Part shown: in pieces, positions 8,261-17,168 of the stretch
Layout: each line of letters opens with the position of its first letter
How positions within the stretch are numbered: position 1 is the first letter of the stretch
Assembly: GCF_003626595.1 (NCBI RefSeq)
Contig: NZ_RBAK01000009.1
Location: 62,001 to 126,000 of the forward strand
Length of the DNA: 64,000 bases
Direction: 5' to 3'
Origin: Micromonospora endolithica
GTDB lineage: Bacteria; Actinomycetota; Actinomycetes; Mycobacteriales; Micromonosporaceae
The notes under the pieces: model-generated
What the model saw: the letters and a program-made list of their open reading frames with translations, nothing else
What the model was told of the DNA's origin: nothing
Database searches by the model: none
Translations under genes and position numbers: made by a program

Positions 8261-9648
8261 TGTCCTCCCACACAGTGGCGGCCGGCGCGGCCGGCCTACC
8301 CGACCTGCAACTGATCGTCTTCGCCGCCGGCCTGGTCGGCCTGGCGGGGCTGATCGCGATGACCGAGGCCGCGCTCGCCGCGGTATCCCCGGCGCGGGCC
8401 GCCGAGCTGGCCCGGGAGGGCGCCCGCGGCGCCCGCGCGCTCCAGGCCGTCGCCGGTGACGTCGTACGCCACCTCAACCTGCTGTTGCTGCTGCGGCTGC
8501 TGGCCGAGCTGACCGCCACCACCCTGGTGGCGCTGGTCGCGGTGGACAGCTTCGGTGCCGGCTGGCGGGCCGCGTTGGTCACCGCCGGTGCGATGACCGT
8601 GGTCAGCTTCGTCGTGGTCGGGGTGGGTCCGCGCACCGTCGGCCGGCAGCACGCGTACGCGGTGGGTCGCGCGGTCGCCCCGCTGGTCCGCTGGCTGGGC
8701 CGGGCGCTCAACCCGCTGGCCTCCCTGCTGATCCTGATCGGCAACGCGGTCACCCCGGGACGCGGCTTCCGCGAGGGCCCGTTCGCCACCCAGGTGGAGC
8801 TGCGCGAGCTGGTCGACCTGGCCGAGCAGCGGGGCGTCGTGGAGCACGGCGAACGGCAGATGATCCATTCCGTGTTCGCGCTCGGCGACACCATCGCCCG
8901 GGAGGTGATGGTGCCGCGTACCGAGATGGTGTGGATCGAGGAACGGAAGACCCTCGCCCAGGCGCTGGTGCTGTTCCTCCGCTCCGGGTTCTCCCGCATC
9001 CCGGTGATCGGCGAGAGCGTCGACGACGTGCTCGGCGTGCTCTACCTCAAGGACCTCATCCGGCGAACCCAGGGCGGCGCGGACGAGGACCGGGACCTTC
9101 CGGTGGCCGAGCTGATGCGCCCGGCGACGTTCGTCCCGGAGTCCAAGCCGGTCGACGACCTGCTGTCGGAGATGCAGGCGGCCCGCAACCACCTGGTCAT
9201 CGTCGTCGACGAGTACGGCGGCACCGGCGGCCTGGTCACCATCGAGGACATCCTGGAGGAGATCGTCGGTGAGATCACCGACGAGTACGATGTCGAGCGC
9301 CCGCCCGTGGAGCACCTCGACGGCGGGGCGGTGCGGGTGACCGCACGGCTCCCGGTGGAGGACCTGGGCGAGCTGTTCGACACCGAACTGCCCACCGACG
9401 AGGTGGAGACGGTCGGCGGCCTGCTCGCGCAGTCCCTGGGCCGGGTGCCCATCCCGGGTGCGCAGGTCGAGGTGGCCGGCCTCCGGCTGGTCGCCGAGGG
9501 CACCACCGGCCGACGCAACCGGATCGACACCGTGCTGGTCAGCCGGGTGGAGTCGACCGACCCGCAGGACGAGCCGGGGCGCGGTGAGCAGACCGGGCCC
9601 CGGGGCGACACCGACCGATCCGAGGAGAGGCAACCCGCAGATGCCTGA
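8257..9648 (+). CDS. CNNM/CorC-like membrane protein with CBS pair (HlyC/CorC family)
   Basis: 463-aa inner-membrane protein: a DUF21 domain with about three to four membrane segments (residues 10-150), a tandem CBS pair (about 205-330) and a C-terminal CorC_HlyC domain (about 345-425). The family is linked to Mg2+/Co2+ efflux and cation homeostasis; 'hemolysin' in older annotations is a misnomer. The start is GTG 8257 or the adjacent ATG 8260, both overlapping the ybeY stop. The hydrophilic tail is rich in Asp, Glu and Arg. The 3' end overlaps the next gene by 8 bp. Confidence 0.88.
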   Translation: MMSSHTVAAGAAGLPDLQLIVFAAGLVGLAGLIAMTEAALAAVSPARAAELAREGARGARALQAVAGDVVRHLNLLLLLRLLAELTATTLVALVAVDSFGAGWRAALVTAGAMTVVSFVVVGVGPRTVGRQHAYAVGRAVAPLVRWLGRALNPLASLLILIGNAVTPGRGFREGPFATQVELRELVDLAEQRGVVEHGERQMIHSVFALGDTIAREVMVPRTEMVWIEERKTLAQALVLFLRSGFSRIPVIGESVDDVLGVLYLKDLIRRTQGGADEDRDLPVAELMRPATFVPESKPVDDLLSEMQAARNHLVIVVDEYGGTGGLVTIEDILEEIVGEITDEYDVERPPVEHLDGGAVRVTARLPVEDLGELFDTELPTDEVETVGGLLAQSLGRVPIPGAQVEVAGLRLVAEGTTGRRNRIDTVLVSRVESTDPQDEPGRGEQTGPRGDTDRSEERQPADA

Positions 9649-10027
9649 GTCACCCGCCGCGCCGGCCGCCCGGCCGAGCCCGTCCGACCCCGTCGCGCTG
9701 AGCGCCGAGGACGGCAAGCTGGTCGTCCTCGCGCGGGGTGCCCGCGCCCGGGTCGGCGCCGTGGAGGGCGCTGCGGTCCGGGACCAGGACGGCCGGACGT
9801 ACGCGGCGGCCAGCGTCACCCTTCCTTCGCTGGCCATCACCGCGCTCCAGCTCGCCGTCGCCTCGGCGGCGGCGGCGGGGGCCAGCCGGCTGGAGGCGGC
9901 GGTGGTGGTGACCGAGGCGTCGACGCTGGACGGCGCCGGGCACGCGGCGGTACGCGACCTGTCCGCCGACGCGCCGGTCCACCTGGCCGCCCCGGACGGC
10001 ACCGTCCTCGGCACGGTGACCGGGTGA
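9641..10027 (+). CDS. Cytidine-deaminase-like protein lacking zinc motifs
   Basis: 128-aa protein in the position occupied by a 'cytidine deaminase'-annotated gene upstream of era in other actinobacteria. GAAVRDQDGRTYAAASVTLPSL resembles the first strand and substrate loop of the CDA fold. However, I see neither the (C/H)AE nor the PCxxC zinc/catalytic motif; the protein contains no cysteine. Deaminase activity is therefore unlikely (inference). GAGGAGAGG precedes ATG 9641. It overlaps the CorC-like gene by 8 bp and era by 4 bp (GTGA), so it is locked into this operon. Confidence 0.72.
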   Translation: MPESPAAPAARPSPSDPVALSAEDGKLVVLARGARARVGAVEGAAVRDQDGRTYAAASVTLPSLAITALQLAVASAAAAGASRLEAAVVVTEASTLDGAGHAAVRDLSADAPVHLAAPDGTVLGTVTG

Positions 10028-10929
10028 CGGGCGCGCCCGACAGTGGGGACCAGCCGTACCGTGCGGGCTTCGCGTGTTTCGTGGGCCGGCCCAACGCCGG
10101 CAAGTCGACGCTGACCAACGCGATCGTCGGCACCAAGATCGCGATCACGTCCAACAAGCCGCAGACCACCCGGCACATCATCCGGGCGGTGCTGCACCGG
10201 CCCACCTCACAGCTCGTCCTGGTCGACACCCCCGGCCTGCACCGGCCGCGCACGCTGCTCGGCGAGCGGCTGAACGACCTGGTCCGGGCCACCTGGAGCG
10301 AGGTCGACGTGATCGGCCTCTGCATCCCGGCGGACGAGCCGGTCGGCCGGGGCGACCGGTTCATCACCGGCGAGCTGAGTGAGCTGAAGGCCACCGTGCT
10401 GGCCGTGGTCACCAAGACCGACCTGGTCGACAAGAAGCGTCTGGCCGAGCAGTTGCTGGCGGTCAGCGAGCTGGGCGAGTTCGCCGCCGTGGTGCCGGTC
10501 AGCGCGGTCAGCGGGCACCAGGTGGACACCCTGGTCGACGTGATGACCGGCTACCTGCCGCCGTCGCCGCAGCTCTACCCGGACGACATGCTCACCGACG
10601 ACCCGGAGCAGGTGATGGTCGCCGAGCTGGTCCGGGAGGCCGCCCTGGAGGGCGTCCGGGACGAGCTGCCCCACTCCATCGCCGTGGTGGTGGAGGAGAT
10701 GATCCCCGAGGGCCAGCTCATCAAGATCTACGCCGATCTCTACGTCGAGCGGCCCAGCCAGAAGGCGATCGTCATCGGTCACCGGGGCAGCCGGCTCAAG
10801 GACGTCGGCACCCGGGCGCGCAAGCAGATCGAGGAACTTCTCGGCAGCCGCGTCTACCTCGACCTGCACGTACGGGTCGCGAAGGACTGGCAGCGGGATC
10901 CGAAGCAGTTGCGCAAACTGGGATTCTGA
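10024..10929 (+). CDS. era: GTPase Era
   Basis: Ribosome-assembly GTPase that binds the 3' end of 16S rRNA and couples 30S maturation to growth. The 301-aa product shows G1 GRPNAGKST (21-29), G3 DTPG, G4 TKTD, and a C-terminal KH domain with a GxxG-type loop (GHRGSR). GTG 10024 overlaps the preceding stop (GTGA). In other actinobacteria recO and uppS usually follow closely; here an acyltransferase and a lipoprotein gene intervene. Confidence 0.96.
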   Translation: MTGAPDSGDQPYRAGFACFVGRPNAGKSTLTNAIVGTKIAITSNKPQTTRHIIRAVLHRPTSQLVLVDTPGLHRPRTLLGERLNDLVRATWSEVDVIGLCIPADEPVGRGDRFITGELSELKATVLAVVTKTDLVDKKRLAEQLLAVSELGEFAAVVPVSAVSGHQVDTLVDVMTGYLPPSPQLYPDDMLTDDPEQVMVAELVREAALEGVRDELPHSIAVVVEEMIPEGQLIKIYADLYVERPSQKAIVIGHRGSRLKDVGTRARKQIEELLGSRVYLDLHVRVAKDWQRDPKQLRKLGF

Positions 10930-11008
10930 CCGGATCGCTGGTTGTTTGCCGGGGGCGCGACGGAGGGTAGGAAGCAGGCCTCCTGCCCCCGGCCACAGAT
11001 TCAGGCTG

Positions 11009-12097
11009 ATGCGTAACCGATACCTGGACCTGCTCCGCTTCCTCGCCATCGTCCGTGTCGTCGTCTACCACGTCACCGGTTGGGCCACCCTGACCCTGGT
11101 GTTCCCGGCCATGTCGGTGATGTTCGCCCTGGCCGGTTCCCTGATGGCCGCCTCGCTGCAGAAGTGGGGGCCGGGCGCGGTGCTGCGCCGGTTGCGTCGG
11201 CTGCTGCCGTCGTTGTGGGTGGTCGCCGCCGTGTTCGTGCCGGCCATGCTGCTCACCGGGCTGCCGTTGACGCCGCGGGTGCTGCTCTGGCTCTTCCCGA
11301 TCGCCGATCCGCCGGCCAACGGGTGGGGGGCCCTGGCGCTGAGCGTGATCTGGTACCTGCGCGACTACCTCTGGTTCGTGCTCGCCTCACCGGTCGCCCA
11401 CTGGCTGTTCCGGCGCGCGCCGCTGCCCACCCTGCTGGCCCCGTACGCCCTGCTGTTGGTGTTGCAGGTGGGGCTGTGGCCGGCCGCGCCGGCGCCGGCC
11501 CGGGACTTCGCCCTGTATTTCGGCGCCTGGCTGCTCGGCTTCGCGCACCAGGCCGGGATGCTGCGCCGGCTCGCCAACCGGGTGCTGCTGCCGTTGGCGC
11601 TCGTCCTGACCGCCGCCGGCGGGGCGTGGATCGTCACCCACCCGGGGCCGCGCGGATACGACCTCAACGACAACCCGCTGGCCAACGCGCTCTGGTCGGC
11701 GGGCTTCGTCCTGGTGCTGCTCGGGCGGGGCCCGGCGAGCACCGCCTGGGTGGACCGCAGCGCCGCGTTCAGCCGGGTGGTGACGATCTTCAACCGGCGG
11801 GCGCTCACCGTCTACCTGTGGCACATGCCGTTCGTGGTCCTGCTCACCCCGCTGGTCGGCGTGATGGGCTGGACCCACCAGGACCCGGTGGGCCTGGCCG
11901 TCCGGGTGGTGCTGGTCTTCGTGCTCGTCGGGATCGTCACCGCGGCGGTGGGCTGGGTGGAGGACGTGGCCGCCCGCCGGCCACCGGAACTGGTCCCCGG
12001 CGGCCGCCGCCCGGACCGTCCCGGGGTCGGCCGGGCCACGGTGCCCCGGCAGCGGACCGCGCGAGAACCGGAGACCGTCGAGATCAACGCTGGCTGA
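11009..12097 (+). CDS. Acyltransferase 3 (OafA/YrhL-like) membrane protein
   Basis: 362-aa polytopic membrane protein with about ten hydrophobic segments, of the acyltransferase-3 family that O-acylates surface sugars, lipids or antibiotics. The N-terminal RNRYLDLLRFLAIVRVVVYH gives the family's Arg/His active-site helix, and the last helices include ALTVYLWHMPFVVLL. ATG 11009 is chosen because the family signature starts there; 10946 would add 21 non-hydrophobic residues. Its last 14 bp overlap the convergent DUF4097 lipoprotein gene. The substrate is unknown. Confidence 0.85.
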   Translation: MRNRYLDLLRFLAIVRVVVYHVTGWATLTLVFPAMSVMFALAGSLMAASLQKWGPGAVLRRLRRLLPSLWVVAAVFVPAMLLTGLPLTPRVLLWLFPIADPPANGWGALALSVIWYLRDYLWFVLASPVAHWLFRRAPLPTLLAPYALLLVLQVGLWPAAPAPARDFALYFGAWLLGFAHQAGMLRRLANRVLLPLALVLTAAGGAWIVTHPGPRGYDLNDNPLANALWSAGFVLVLLGRGPASTAWVDRSAAFSRVVTIFNRRALTVYLWHMPFVVLLTPLVGVMGWTHQDPVGLAVRVVLVFVLVGIVTAAVGWVEDVAARRPPELVPGGRRPDRPGVGRATVPRQRTAREPETVEINAG

Positions 12098-12860
12098 CCG
12101 TGATGTCGCCGCTGCCCGTGGCGACGTCGAGGACCGCCGCGGCGGCCGGCGTGTGCGGCACGCCGAGGTTCGCCTCGCCCGACCGCGCGGTGGAGCGGAC
12201 CTGGTACGCGCCGGCCGGCACCACCAGCTCGACGTCCCCGCTGCTGGCGTGCACCCGGGCGGAGGTCACCGTGGCCAGGTGCACGGTCACCCTCCCCGAC
12301 TGGGCCTCGGCGTCCACGGTGCCCCGCGCCCGCCGGGCGGTGATGTCGCCGGAGGAGACCCGCAGGACGACCGCCTCCGTGGCGTCGTCCACCTCCACCG
12401 ACCCCGAGCCGGTCTCGGCGTGCACCGGGCCGGTCGGCGCGGTGATCCGCAGGTCGCCGGAGCCGAGTTCGACGTCCACCGCGCCGACCTTGCTCAGGTC
12501 GACGTTCCCGGAGCCGGTCTCGCCCCGCACGTTGACCCCGGGCGGGGCGGTGACGTCGTAGGAGACGGTGCACTCCTGGCCGCACTCGGTGTCCAGCACC
12601 AGCTCGGAGCCGCTGATCTCGTACGTCTGGTCGGGTTCGCCGCCCTGGTAGCGGACCACCCGCTTGATCCGCACCTTGCCGGCCTCGCCGGTGGCCCGGA
12701 CCACGACGTCACCGGCGCCGGGCAGGACCCGGATGTCGGTGATCCGGACCGCCTCGGTGGCGTCGAAGTCGAGCCGCCGGAAGGAGAGGTTGTCGCACCC
12801 GGCGAGGAGGATGAGCGCGGTGACCGCGCCGAGCGCGACGGGGGTCCGGTGCAGAGCCAT
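12084..12860 (-). CDS. DUF4097 beta-helix lipoprotein
   Basis: 258-aa exported lipoprotein. The signal peptide ends in the lipobox LLAGC (Cys about 22), and the rest is a repetitive beta-strand domain of the DUF4097/adhesin-like type with recurring GSGD, SSGD and GSGN turns (for example VELGSGDLRI, VSSGDITA, ASSGDVEL, TGSGDITV). The function is unknown; such proteins form right-handed beta-solenoids on the cell surface. ATG 12860 lies about 100 bp from the divergent recO. It ends inside the convergent acyltransferase gene. Confidence 0.82.
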   Translation of the reverse strand: MALHRTPVALGAVTALILLAGCDNLSFRRLDFDATEAVRITDIRVLPGAGDVVVRATGEAGKVRIKRVVRYQGGEPDQTYEISGSELVLDTECGQECTVSYDVTAPPGVNVRGETGSGNVDLSKVGAVDVELGSGDLRITAPTGPVHAETGSGSVEVDDATEAVVLRVSSGDITARRARGTVDAEAQSGRVTVHLATVTSARVHASSGDVELVVPAGAYQVRSTARSGEANLGVPHTPAAAAVLDVATGSGDITVSQR

Positions 12861-12962
12861 GACCAGGACGCTACGGCCGGTTTCCGCCGCCGCGCATCGG
12901 GGTCCGGCCGCGCGCGCACCCCGAGCCGACCCTGATTTTCCACCCCGAGGGAGAATGACCCG

Positions 12963-13769
12963 ATGGCCGGGTACCGCCGACAGCTCCACCGCGACGACGC
13001 GGTGGTCCTGCGCGTGCAGAAGCTCGGCGAGTCCGACCGGATCATCACCCTGCTCACCCGTCGGCACGGCCGGTTGCGCGCGGTGGCCCGGGGCGTACGC
13101 CGCACCACCTCCCGTTTCGGGGCCCGACTGGAGCCGTTCGGCCACGTCGACCTCCAACTCGCCGGGGACCCGAAGGGCAACCAGGGCAGCTCGCTGCACA
13201 CCGTCAGCCAGGTCGAGGGGATCGACCTCTACGGCAAGCGGTTCCTCGGCGACTACCCGCGTTACACGGCGGCCAGTGCCATCGCCGAGACGGCGGAACG
13301 CCTCACCCCCGTCGAGCGGGAGCCGTCGCTGCGGATGTTCCAGCTCACCCTCGGCGCGCTGAAGGCCCTCGCCCGCGGCGAGCACGCCACCACGCTGGTG
13401 CTCGACGCCTACCTGCTGCGCGGGATGACCCTGGCCGGCTGGGCGCCCGCCCTGACCGCCTGCGCCGTCTGCGGCACACCGGGCCGGCACCGGGCCTTCT
13501 CGGTGCCCGCCGGCGGGGCGGTCTGCCCGGACTGCCGGCCGCCCGGGGCGGCCCACCCCGCCCCGGCCACCATCGACCTGATGTCCGCGCTGGCCACCGG
13601 TGACTGGGTGGTCGCCGACGCGACCGAGACCGGCGTACGCCGGGAATGCAGCGGCCTGGTCGCGGCGCACCTGCAGTGGCACCTGGAACGCGCGTTACGC
13701 TCGCTGCCGCTGGTCGACCGGAGTGCCGGGGCCGGCGCGGACGGTGCGAGCAGGGAGATGACCGAGTGA
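12963..13769 (+). CDS. recO: DNA repair protein RecO
   Basis: RecFOR-pathway mediator that anneals ssDNA and helps load RecA. The 268-aa protein has the N-terminal OB fold (YRRQLHRDDAVVLRVQKLGESDRIITLLTRR), a helical domain and a zinc site CAVC...CPDC (about 164-191). ATG 12963 fits the family start. The stop overlaps the GTG of uppS (GTGA), the conserved actinobacterial recO-uppS pair. Confidence 0.95.
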   Translation: MAGYRRQLHRDDAVVLRVQKLGESDRIITLLTRRHGRLRAVARGVRRTTSRFGARLEPFGHVDLQLAGDPKGNQGSSLHTVSQVEGIDLYGKRFLGDYPRYTAASAIAETAERLTPVEREPSLRMFQLTLGALKALARGEHATTLVLDAYLLRGMTLAGWAPALTACAVCGTPGRHRAFSVPAGGAVCPDCRPPGAAHPAPATIDLMSALATGDWVVADATETGVRRECSGLVAAHLQWHLERALRSLPLVDRSAGAGADGASREMTE

Positions 13770-14578
13770 TCCGATCGATGAGGGCCGGCCGGCGTGCGCC
13801 GGTGCCGCCGACACCCCACCCGTCGGGGGCCCGGCCGCCGGCGCTGCCGGCCGACGCGGTGCCGAGGCACGTGGCGATCGTCATGGACGGCAACGGTCGG
13901 TGGGCCAAGGACCGCGGCCTGCCCCGCACGAAGGGTCACGAGCAGGGCGAGCACAGCCTCTTCGACACCGTGGAGGGCGCCATCGAGATGGGCATCCCCT
14001 ACCTGTCGGCGTACGCCTTCTCCACCGAGAACTGGCGGCGCTCGCCGGACGAGGTCCGCTTCCTGATGGGCTTCAACCGGGACGTCATCCGGCGTCGCCG
14101 CGACCAGCTCGTCGACCTGGGCGTACGGGTCGTCTGGTCGGGTCGCGCGGGGCGGCTGTGGAAGAGCGTCATCTCGGAACTCCAGACCGCCGAGGAGATG
14201 TCCCGGGACAACTCGACGCTGACCCTCCAGTTCTGCGTCAACTACGGCGGGCAGGCCGAGATCGGCGACGCGGCGGCGGCCATCGCCCGGGACGTCGCGG
14301 CCGGCCGGCTGGACCCGGCGAAGGTCAACGAGAAGACGGTGGCGAAATATCTCTACCACCCGGAGGTCCCGGAGGTGGACCTCTTCCTGCGCCCGTCCGG
14401 CGAGGAACGGATCTCGAACTTCCTGCTCTGGCAGACCGCGTACGCCGAACTGGTCTTCCTGGACACGCTCTGGCCGGACTTCGACCGCCGGCACCTCTGG
14501 TACGCCTGCGAGTTGTACGCCCAGCGGGACCGCCGCTTCGGCGGTGCGCTGCCGAACCCGGTGGCCCCCACCACCTGA
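13766..14578 (+). CDS. uppS: Isoprenyl transferase (cis-prenyl diphosphate synthase)
   Basis: Adds isopentenyl units in cis to make the polyprenyl diphosphate carrier used in cell-wall synthesis. The 270-aa product carries the catalytic-Asp motif VMDGNGRWAK (Asp41), FSTENWRRS, the C-terminal LFLRPSGEERISNFLLWQ and the closing YAQRDRRFGG. It starts at GTG 13766 overlapping the recO stop. A Pro/Arg-rich stretch (residues 5-32) precedes the core. Chain length (C15, C50 or C55) is not decidable by eye. Confidence 0.94.
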   Translation: MIRSMRAGRRAPVPPTPHPSGARPPALPADAVPRHVAIVMDGNGRWAKDRGLPRTKGHEQGEHSLFDTVEGAIEMGIPYLSAYAFSTENWRRSPDEVRFLMGFNRDVIRRRRDQLVDLGVRVVWSGRAGRLWKSVISELQTAEEMSRDNSTLTLQFCVNYGGQAEIGDAAAAIARDVAAGRLDPAKVNEKTVAKYLYHPEVPEVDLFLRPSGEERISNFLLWQTAYAELVFLDTLWPDFDRRHLWYACELYAQRDRRFGGALPNPVAPTT

Positions 14579-14642
14579 GGCATACCGTCGGGCACGACGG
14601 GGTAACACCTTTCTCAGCAGCCACTGACGGAGGTGAACCCAC

Positions 14643-14828
14643 ATGATCCAGAAGCGCATTGCCCAGTGGGCGGTGATGGCAATCGCGGTGCCCGTGGCGG
14701 CGGCCGGCGCGCGCCGGCTGAGTCACACGCTGGAGGCCCGCCGTGGCCCCTCCGGGGTCACCCGACTGCTCACCAAGGGAGCGGACATGCTGCGGCCCGA
14801 GAAGGCCAAGCGGCGTCGCTTCTTCTGA
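14643..14828 (+). CDS. Small basic membrane-anchored protein, unknown function
   Basis: 61-aa protein with a good ribosome-binding site (GGAGGTGA, spaced about 6 from ATG 14643). One hydrophobic segment (about 9-22, WAVMAIAVPVAAAGA) is followed by a basic tail ending KAKRRRFF. I do not recognise a family. It follows uppS by 64 bp on the same strand and is closed by a strong terminator hairpin, so it is likely the last gene of the recO-uppS unit. Confidence 0.7.
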   Translation: MIQKRIAQWAVMAIAVPVAAAGARRLSHTLEARRGPSGVTRLLTKGADMLRPEKAKRRRFF

Positions 14829-14835
14829 CCGGCTC

Positions 14836-14878
14836 GCGACGGCGCCGTCCCCCCGACCCCCGGGGACGGCGCCGTCGC
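14836..14878 (+). terminator. Terminator hairpin, 17-bp perfect stem
   Basis: Left arm 14836-14852 (GCGACGGCGCCGTCCCC) pairs perfectly with 14862-14878 across a 9-nt loop. There is no T-run, as is common for actinobacterial terminators. It lies 7 bp after the small ORF. Confidence 0.85.
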
Positions 14879-14950
14879 GCATCCGGGCTCCGGGTCGCTC
14901 ACCGCCACCTAGGATCGGGACAGGACGTGCCGACGGTCGGGGGCGGGGAC

Positions 14951-15172
14951 GTGCGGGACCTTCAGGACAAGATGATCATGGCGTTGGACGCGGTGGACCT
15001 CGGTGACCCGCTCCGCGACCAGGTCGCCGGGATCTGTGCCGAGATCGCCGAACGGCACTGCCGGGAGCTGGGTCACGCGCCGGAGCTGCGGTCCGGGGAG
15101 ATCGCCGAGTTGGCCACCGGAGAACCGGCTCTGACCTGGGCGCCCACCGAGACCGGCCAGCGGGCGTGGTGA
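14951..15172 (+). CDS. Small acidic protein of unknown function
   Basis: 73-aa product (MRDLQDKMIMALDAVDLGD...) with a helical N-terminal half and a single Cys pair region (IAERHCREL). I do not recognise a family. GTG 14951 is favoured because GGGGGCGGGGA precedes it. An in-frame GTG at 14927 is also possible, since a TAGGAT -10-like hexamer at 14910-14915 lies just upstream of it. It is a lone gene convergent with gnd. Confidence 0.5.
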   Translation: MRDLQDKMIMALDAVDLGDPLRDQVAGICAEIAERHCRELGHAPELRSGEIAELATGEPALTWAPTETGQRAW

Positions 15173-15342
15173 CCCGGTCAGTGTCTGCTCCTCGGCTCCA
15201 CGGTGATTCCGTCCGTGGAAGCGATCGGTGGGGGAGGCGCCGGCCCCGCGAGTTCGCAGGAACACGTCTCGAACTCGTGGACCCGACGCCGACCCACCTC
15301 CTGTCCGAGCGGGGCAGTGGCCGCCCTGCCGGACAGATTCGT

Positions 15343-16785
15343 TCAGCCCTCCACTTCGGTGCGGTCACCGGACCAGAGGGTGTGGAAGCTGCCCTCGCGG
15401 TCGACCCGGTGGTAGGTGTGCGCGCCGAAGTTGTCCCGCAGGCCCTGGATCAGCGCGGCGGGCAGCCGCTCGGCGCGCAGGGCGTCGAAGTACGCCAGCG
15501 ACGACGCGAACGCCGGCGCCGGCACTCCCGCGCGGGCCGCGTCGGCGACCACCCGCCGCCAGCTCGGCACCCCGTCGCGCACGGTGTCGGCGAACCACGG
15601 CGCCACCAGCAGGGTGGGCAGTTCGGGCTGCTCGTCGTACGCCTGCCGGATCCGGTCCAGGAAGCGGGCCCGGATGATGCAGCCGCCCCGCCAGATGGTG
15701 GCGGTGCCGCCGAGGTCGATGTCCCAGTCGTACTCCCGGCTGCCGGCGCGGATCTGGTCGAAGCCCTGCGCGTACGCCACGATCTTGCTCGCCAGCAACG
15801 CGCGCCGCACGTCCTCGACGAAGGCCTCCCGGTCGCTGACCTGCCACTTCTCGCCCACGTCGCCGAACGCGGCGCGGGCGGCCTCGCGCTGGTCGGCGTG
15901 CCCGGACAGCGACCGGGCGAAGGTGGCCTCGGCGATGCCGGTGATCGGGATGCCCAGGTCGAGGGCGATCTGCACGGTCCACCGGCCGGTGCCCTTCTGC
16001 TCGGCCTGGTCGCGCACCACGTCGACGAACGCCCGGCCGGTGCCGGCGTCGGTGTGCGCCAGCACGTCGGCGGTGATCTCGATGAGGAAGGACTCCAACT
16101 CGCCGGAGTTCCAGCCGCGGAAGATCTCGGCGATCTCCGCCGGCTCCGCCGACAGGCCCACCCGCAGCAGGTCGTAGGCCTCGGCGATGAGCTGCATGTC
16201 GGCGTACTCGATGCCGTTGTGCACCATCTTCACGAAGTGCCCGGCGCCGTCCGGCCCGACGTGCCGGCAGCACGGGGTGCCCTCCACCTGCGCGGCGATC
16301 TTCTCGAAGATCGGGCCGAGCTTGCGGTACGACTCGGCCGAGCCGCCCGGCATGATGCTCGGCCCCAGCAGCGCACCCTCCTCGCCGCCGGAGACGCCGG
16401 TGCCCACGAAGTGCAGCCCGTGCTCCCGCAGCGCCTCCTCACGGCGGCGGGTGTCGGCGAAGTGCGCGTTGCCGCAGTCCACCACGATGTCGCCCGCGTC
16501 GAGCAGCGGCACCAACTCGTCGATCACCGCGTCGGTGGGACCGCCCGCCTTGACCATCACGATCACCGCGCGGGGCCGCTCCAGCGCCGCGACGAAGTCG
16601 GCCAGCGACTCGGCCGGCACGAACGTCCCCTCGTCGCCGTGCTCGGCGACCAGGGTGCGGGTCCGTTCCGGTGAACGGTTGTGCACCGCCACGGTGAAGC
16701 CGTTGCGCGCCAGGTTGCGGGCCAGGTTGCGGCCCATCACCGCCAGCCCGGTCACGCCGATCTGCGCCGTCGCCTGATCCGCCAT
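15343..16785 (-). CDS. gnd: 6-phosphogluconate dehydrogenase, NADP(+)-dependent, decarboxylating
   Basis: Oxidises 6-phosphogluconate to ribulose 5-phosphate and CO2 in the pentose phosphate pathway, yielding NADPH. The 480-aa product matches the long homodimeric form. It has the Rossmann GLAVMGRNLARNLA (13-26) with HNRSPERT after strand beta-2, GVSGGEEGALLGPS, and the catalytic-Lys helix HFVKMVHNGIEYADMQL (about 181-197). The C-terminal ALIQGLRDNFGAHTYHRVD is typical. A TACGGT hexamer about 40 bp upstream of ATG 16785 is a candidate -10. Monocistronic. Confidence 0.96.
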   Translation of the reverse strand: MADQATAQIGVTGLAVMGRNLARNLARNGFTVAVHNRSPERTRTLVAEHGDEGTFVPAESLADFVAALERPRAVIVMVKAGGPTDAVIDELVPLLDAGDIVVDCGNAHFADTRRREEALREHGLHFVGTGVSGGEEGALLGPSIMPGGSAESYRKLGPIFEKIAAQVEGTPCCRHVGPDGAGHFVKMVHNGIEYADMQLIAEAYDLLRVGLSAEPAEIAEIFRGWNSGELESFLIEITADVLAHTDAGTGRAFVDVVRDQAEQKGTGRWTVQIALDLGIPITGIAEATFARSLSGHADQREAARAAFGDVGEKWQVSDREAFVEDVRRALLASKIVAYAQGFDQIRAGSREYDWDIDLGGTATIWRGGCIIRARFLDRIRQAYDEQPELPTLLVAPWFADTVRDGVPSWRRVVADAARAGVPAPAFASSLAYFDALRAERLPAALIQGLRDNFGAHTYHRVDREGSFHTLWSGDRTEVEG

Positions 16786-16935
16786 GCGTTTCGCCACCCT
16801 CCGCCGTCGAGACTCCTGCCGCTGCGACCGTATCGCGCCCCGCCGCGCCGTGCCCGACGCCGTCCACGGGTGGTGACCGGCGGGTCGCGGCCGGTGTCGC
16901 CGGATAATTCGGCTGCGCGGGATCGCGCCGGGATC

Positions 16936-16941
16936 TAGTCT
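16936..16941 (+). promoter_or_regulatory. Putative -10 box (TAGTCT) before a three-codon reading frame
   Basis: TANNNT hexamer ending 6 nt before ATG 16948, the same spacing as the leaderless promoters elsewhere in the window. It probably starts the transcript of the 77-aa gene at 17169. Confidence 0.45.
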
Positions 16942-16947
16942 GCGGTC

Positions 16948-16959
16948 ATGCGCAAGTGA
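16948..16959 (+). other. Possible leaderless three-codon upstream ORF (Met-Arg-Lys-stop)
   Basis: ATG CGC AAG TGA starts 6 nt after the TAGTCT hexamer, about 210 nt upstream of the 77-aa ORF. It could be a leader peptide or ribosome-stalling uORF, or simply a transcription start that happens to read ATG. The rest of the 384-bp gnd-17169 spacer shows only GC-rich sequence with short inverted repeats and no other gene. Confidence 0.25.
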
Positions 16960-17168
16960 CGCCCCGTCTCCGAGCCGGCCCGCCGCCCCGTGCCGCGGGC
17001 CCGCAGGCTCCCGGGCGTCCGCATCCCCACCCGACCCACGGTCGGTGGTGTGGTCCGTGGTCGGTCCCGGTGAGCAGTCCGATCCCGTCCGACCGTCCTC
17101 GCCGACGGTCACCACACACAGTGGACCCTCCGGTGCCGCCGCGAGGGTCCGCCGAGGAGGAGGCACGG

